Source of the DNA: Bradyrhizobium rifense
Lineage (GTDB): Bacteria; Pseudomonadota; Alphaproteobacteria; Rhizobiales; Xanthobacteraceae
Direction of reading: 5' to 3'
DNA: 64,000 nucleotides
NCBI RefSeq assembly: GCF_008123425.1
Contig: NZ_VSSS01000030.1
Location: 186,001-250,000, forward strand
Under the pieces are notes generated by a model. It made no database searches and was not told the origin of the DNA. It saw nothing but the letters and a program-made list of their open reading frames with translations. The number at the start of each line of letters is the position of its first letter. The stretch's first letter is position 1. A program made the position numbers and the translations under genes. Of this stretch, positions 61,229 through 64,000 are shown piece by piece.

Positions 61229-62535
61229 TGCTCATGTTGACTGACCGCCGCCCCATCCTGCTCGCCAATGCCCGCGTCGTCGATCCCAGCAGGGATTTCG
61301 ACGGCCCCGGCGACGTCCTGATTGCCGATGGCGTCATCCGCGAGACCCGCCGCGGCATCGGCGCGGCCGGTGTCCCCGAGGGCACCGACGTCGTCAACTG
61401 CTCCGGCAAGATCGTGGCCCCCGGCCTGATCGACATGCGCGCCTTCGTCGGCGAGCCCGGCTTCAGCCATCGCGAGACCTTTGCCTCCGCGAGCCAGGCG
61501 GCCGCGACCGGCGGCATCACCACCATCATCTGCCAGCCCGACACCTCTCCGGTGATCGACAATTCGGCGACCGTCGACTTCGTGATGCGCCGCGCGCGCG
61601 ACACTGCGATCGTCAACATCCTGCCGATGGCGGCGCTCACCAAGGGCATGCGCGGCGAGGAGATGACCGAGTTCGGCCTGCTCAAGGCCGCAGGCGCCCT
61701 CGCCTTCAGCGATGGCGACCGCAGCGTGACCAATGCGCAGGTGATGCGCCGCGCGCTGACCTACGCGCGCGATTTCGACGCGCTGATCGTGCATCACACC
61801 GAGGATCCCGATCTCGTCGGCGAAGGCGTGATGAACGAGGGCGAGTTCGCCTCGCGCCTCGGCCTGATGGGCATCCCGAAGGCCGCCGAGGCCGTGATGC
61901 TGGAGCGCGACATGCGCCTGGTCGCGCTGACCGGCGGCCGCTATCACGCGGCGTCGCTGTCCTGCATCGAGTCGCTCGAGATCCTGAAGCGCGCCCGCGA
62001 CGCAGGCCTTGCCGTCAGCGCCTCGGTATCGATCAACCATCTTGCGCTGAACGAGAACGACATCGGCCCCTATCGGTCCTTCCTGAAATTGTCGCCGCCG
62101 TTGCGCACCGAGGACGATCGCCGCGCGCTCGTGGAGGCGGTGGCCTCCGGCCTTATCGACGTCATCATGTCCGATCACAATCCGCACGACGTCGAGATGA
62201 AGCGCCTGCCGTTCGCGGAAGCGGCTCACGGCGCGATCGGTCTCGAGACCATGCTGCCGGCGGGCCTGCGGCTGGTCCACAATGACGAGCTCGACCTCAA
62301 GACGCTGATCCGGGCAATGTCGACCCGGCCGGCGGAGATTCTGGGGCTGCCTGGCGGAACCCTGCGCGCAGGCAGCCCGGCCGACGTCATCGTGATCGAT
62401 CCCGATGTGCCCTGGGTGGTCGATCCCGCCGATCTCAAATCGCCTTGCAAGAACACCCCGTTCGACGAAGCCCGCTTTACAGGCCGCACTATCAGGACCA
62501 TCGTCGGTGGGCGAACGGTTTACGAGCATGTCTGA
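61228..62535 (+). CDS. pyrC: Dihydroorotase-like protein lacking the HxH zinc motif
   Basis: The 435-residue amidohydrolase-fold protein is annotated as dihydroorotase from context with pyrB. The normal DxHVHLREPG is replaced by DMRAFVGEPG, so the two zinc histidines are missing. SINHLALNEND keeps a His and MSDHNPHD keeps the late Asp. Loss of HxH resembles the noncatalytic PyrC'/PyrX partners that stabilise PyrB in pseudomonads. A true dihydroorotase is expected elsewhere. The GTG at 61225 and an ATG at 61234 are other starts. Confidence 0.85.
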   Translation: MLMLTDRRPILLANARVVDPSRDFDGPGDVLIADGVIRETRRGIGAAGVPEGTDVVNCSGKIVAPGLIDMRAFVGEPGFSHRETFASASQAAATGGITTIICQPDTSPVIDNSATVDFVMRRARDTAIVNILPMAALTKGMRGEEMTEFGLLKAAGALAFSDGDRSVTNAQVMRRALTYARDFDALIVHHTEDPDLVGEGVMNEGEFASRLGLMGIPKAAEAVMLERDMRLVALTGGRYHAASLSCIESLEILKRARDAGLAVSASVSINHLALNENDIGPYRSFLKLSPPLRTEDDRRALVEAVASGLIDVIMSDHNPHDVEMKRLPFAEAAHGAIGLETMLPAGLRLVHNDELDLKTLIRAMSTRPAEILGLPGGTLRAGSPADVIVIDPDVPWVVDPADLKSPCKNTPFDEARFTGRTIRTIVGGRTVYEHV

Positions 62536-62588
62536 CGTGCGGAGGTACAGACATGGGCGCTGGCTATGTCAGCCATGGAGACACCGCC

Positions 62589-63185
62589 ATGGGGCTTGAT
62601 GCATTCCTGCCGGTGGCCTTCGTCATCGGCTATTTGCTCGGCTCGATTCCGTTCGGGCTGGTGCTGACCAGGCTCGCGGGCACGCAGGATATCCGCTCGA
62701 TCGGCTCCGGCAGCATCGGCGCCACCAATGTGCTGCGCACGGGGCGCAAGGGCCTCGCCGCGGGCACCCTGCTGCTCGACGCACTCAAGGGCACCGCGGC
62801 GGTACTCATCGCGTTTCGCATCGGCGGCTCCGACGCTGCACTGGTAGCCGGGCTTGGGGCGTTCCTTGGCCATCTCTTCCCGGTCTGGCTCAAATTTCGG
62901 GGCGGCAAGGGCGTCGCGGTCTATATCGGCATCCTGCTCGGCCTGATTCCAGCAGGCGCCTTGGTCTTCTGCCTGCTTTGGCTCGCGACCGCATTCACTA
63001 CCCGGTATTCGTCGCTCTCGGCACTGGTGGCAGCCTTCGTCACGCCGCTATTTCTTTGGTGGTTTAGCGATCCCAAATTGACTTCGCTGGCCGTGGTGTT
63101 GACGCTGCTGCTGTTCTACGCGCATCGCGAGAACATCAAGCGGCTGCAATCAGGCAAGGAAAGCCGGATCGGCGAGAAGGCGTAG
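62589..63185 (+). CDS. plsY: Glycerol-3-phosphate acyltransferase PlsY
   Basis: PlsY acylates glycerol 3-phosphate with acyl-phosphate, the first step of phospholipid synthesis at the inner membrane. The 198-residue protein has the three family motifs: GSIPFGLVL, GSGSIGATNVLRTG and FRGGKGVA, with five membrane helices. The ATG at 62589 follows GGAG, while an ATG at 62553 would add an unusual leader. It follows the dihydroorotase-like gene after 53 bases. Confidence 0.95.
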   Translation: MGLDAFLPVAFVIGYLLGSIPFGLVLTRLAGTQDIRSIGSGSIGATNVLRTGRKGLAAGTLLLDALKGTAAVLIAFRIGGSDAALVAGLGAFLGHLFPVWLKFRGGKGVAVYIGILLGLIPAGALVFCLLWLATAFTTRYSSLSALVAAFVTPLFLWWFSDPKLTSLAVVLTLLLFYAHRENIKRLQSGKESRIGEKA

Positions 63186-63335
63186 GGGCGGAAAAAGTAC
63201 GGATACCGCCGCACGGCCTCCGCATTATGTGCCAATTCCTGTTCGCAACTCGGAAGCCCTTCGCGGCCGGCAGTAGCGAACGGGTTCCATGCCTGTCATC
63301 CTGACAGCGGAAATGGCGTTACGCGGTTGCTCAGA

Positions 63336-64000
63336 ATGAGCGAGAAGATTGACGGCACGCACGGCGACGGCTCGCAGGCCACTGCGGCAAGTCGGCTGCT
63401 CTTATCGACCAACATCTGGTCCGATGCGCCCTCACCGCCGCCTGCGCCGAAGCCTGTCCCCGCTCCCGTATCGCAAGCTCCTGTAGCGATCGAGGTCGCA
63501 GCCATTGTTGCGCCCGCGCAGGAGCGCCCCAGCCAATGGCCGCCCAAAAGACTGTCACTCGCGCTCCAGGGCGGCGGGACTTTTGCCGCCTTCACCTGGG
63601 GCGTGCTGGAACGGCTGCTGGAAGAGCCGTCCATTGAATTCGACACGATCAGCGGCACCAGCGCCGGCGCCATCAACGCGCTGCTGCTGGCCTGCGGCTT
63701 GGCCGAAGGCGGCCGCGAAGGCGCTCGCTCGCGGCTGAACCGGTTCTGGATCCGGCTGATGCACGAGGCCTCGTTCCGCTCCCTGATGCTGATCGGCGGC
63801 TTCTCGCCGGCGGGAAGCTCGGTCGCCTTCGGTCCGACGCTGCGCTCCGGCCAGTTCGATCCGTTCGATCTCGATCCGCTGCGCCTGGCGCTGTCGCGCG
63901 ACATCAATTTTGCGCGCTTACGCAATGCCAAATGCCCAAAGCTTCTGATCGCGGCGACGCGGATCCGTGACGGGCAGCAGCAGATTTTTGGCAATGACGC
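63336..64000 (+). CDS. Patatin-like phospholipase (3' end cut off)
   Basis: The reading frame stays open from the ATG at 63336 to the window edge (221 codons and two bases). A proline/alanine-rich N-terminal region of about 65 residues is followed by a patatin domain: oxyanion loop LALQGGGTFAAFTWGVLERL, and the nucleophile serine in ISGTSAGAINAL (GxSxG). The catalytic Asp would lie beyond the edge. No signal peptide, so it is probably cytoplasmic (RssA/PNPLA type). It is unlike the lipoprotein patatin at 49087–50484 outside the core motifs. Confidence 0.85.
   Translation, partial: MSEKIDGTHGDGSQATAASRLLLSTNIWSDAPSPPPAPKPVPAPVSQAPVAIEVAAIVAPAQERPSQWPPKRLSLALQGGGTFAAFTWGVLERLLEEPSIEFDTISGTSAGAINALLLACGLAEGGREGARSRLNRFWIRLMHEASFRSLMLIGGFSPAGSSVAFGPTLRSGQFDPFDLDPLRLALSRDINFARLRNAKCPKLLIAATRIRDGQQQIFGND

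Overview
The window is a high-GC chromosomal segment of an alphaproteobacterium, almost certainly Bradyrhizobium or a very close relative. The evidence is the gene order rpoZ–rsh–pdxJ–acpS–lepB–rnc–era–recO–parC, the order glyA–nrdR–ribD, an Asp-type (magnesium) HemB, a rhizobial porin beginning AADLPVK after its signal peptide, an ldtR–DUF6163 neighbourhood, and short palindromic repeats typical of the genus. Most of it is ordinary core genome. I see no prophage, CRISPR array, secretion island or biosynthetic cluster.

Layout. 1–5 kb (mostly minus strand): ribD (cut by the window edge), nrdR, glyA, two small orphan genes, the MarR-type regulator ldtR with its own terminator, and a DUF6163 membrane protein. 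5–9.3 kb: hemB, an RDD membrane protein, the aminoacyl-tRNA–protein transferase bpt, and mntH behind a candidate Mur box. 9.3–18.3 kb: two MFS exporters, a class III nucleotide cyclase, a chemotaxis receptor, a Tat-exported cupin-like protein, a DMT permease and an exported metallo-beta-lactamase-fold hydrolase. 18.5–20.8 kb: a chromate operon, chrB-like (rhodanese fusion) and chrA, with a good sigma-70 promoter. 20.8–24 kb: an orphan peptide-type solute-binding protein and a GMC oxidoreductase.

24.2–35.4 kb is the large minus-strand housekeeping block: topoisomerase IV A, recO, era, rnc, lepB, acpS, pdxJ, the (p)ppGpp synthetase/hydrolase, and rpoZ with a textbook terminator. 35.7–42.2 kb holds a NYN nuclease overlapping a uracil-DNA glycosylase, a Bcp-like peroxiredoxin, smpB, mscL, dapA and a soluble lytic transglycosylase with a Lys/Ala-rich N-terminal tract.

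42.2–47.5 kb is the least ordinary region. It contains a frame-disrupted IS66-type transposase remnant, a porin whose last beta strand is out of frame by one base, a tRNA-Ser(GCT), about 3 kb of gene-poor lower-GC DNA, a Sel1-like mini-gene, and a 32-residue lysine/alanine protein resembling a histone H1 tail. 47.5–52.9 kb is the gatC–(CxxC mini-protein)–gatA–(small protein)–patatin lipoprotein–gatB series. 52.9–56.2 kb has two nitronate monooxygenase paralogues divergent from a LysR regulator. 56.2–64 kb has ruvX, an auxin-efflux-type carrier, two tandem CPBP proteases, a VanX-like dipeptidase, pyrB with a dihydroorotase homologue lacking the HxH zinc motif, plsY, and the start of a second patatin-like protein.

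The observations most worth following are the porin frameshift, the zinc-site-deficient dihydroorotase paired with pyrB, the tiny histone-like gene, the overlapping NYN/uracil-glycosylase pair, and the scarred region around the tRNA. I did not find a system that I can confidently call new.
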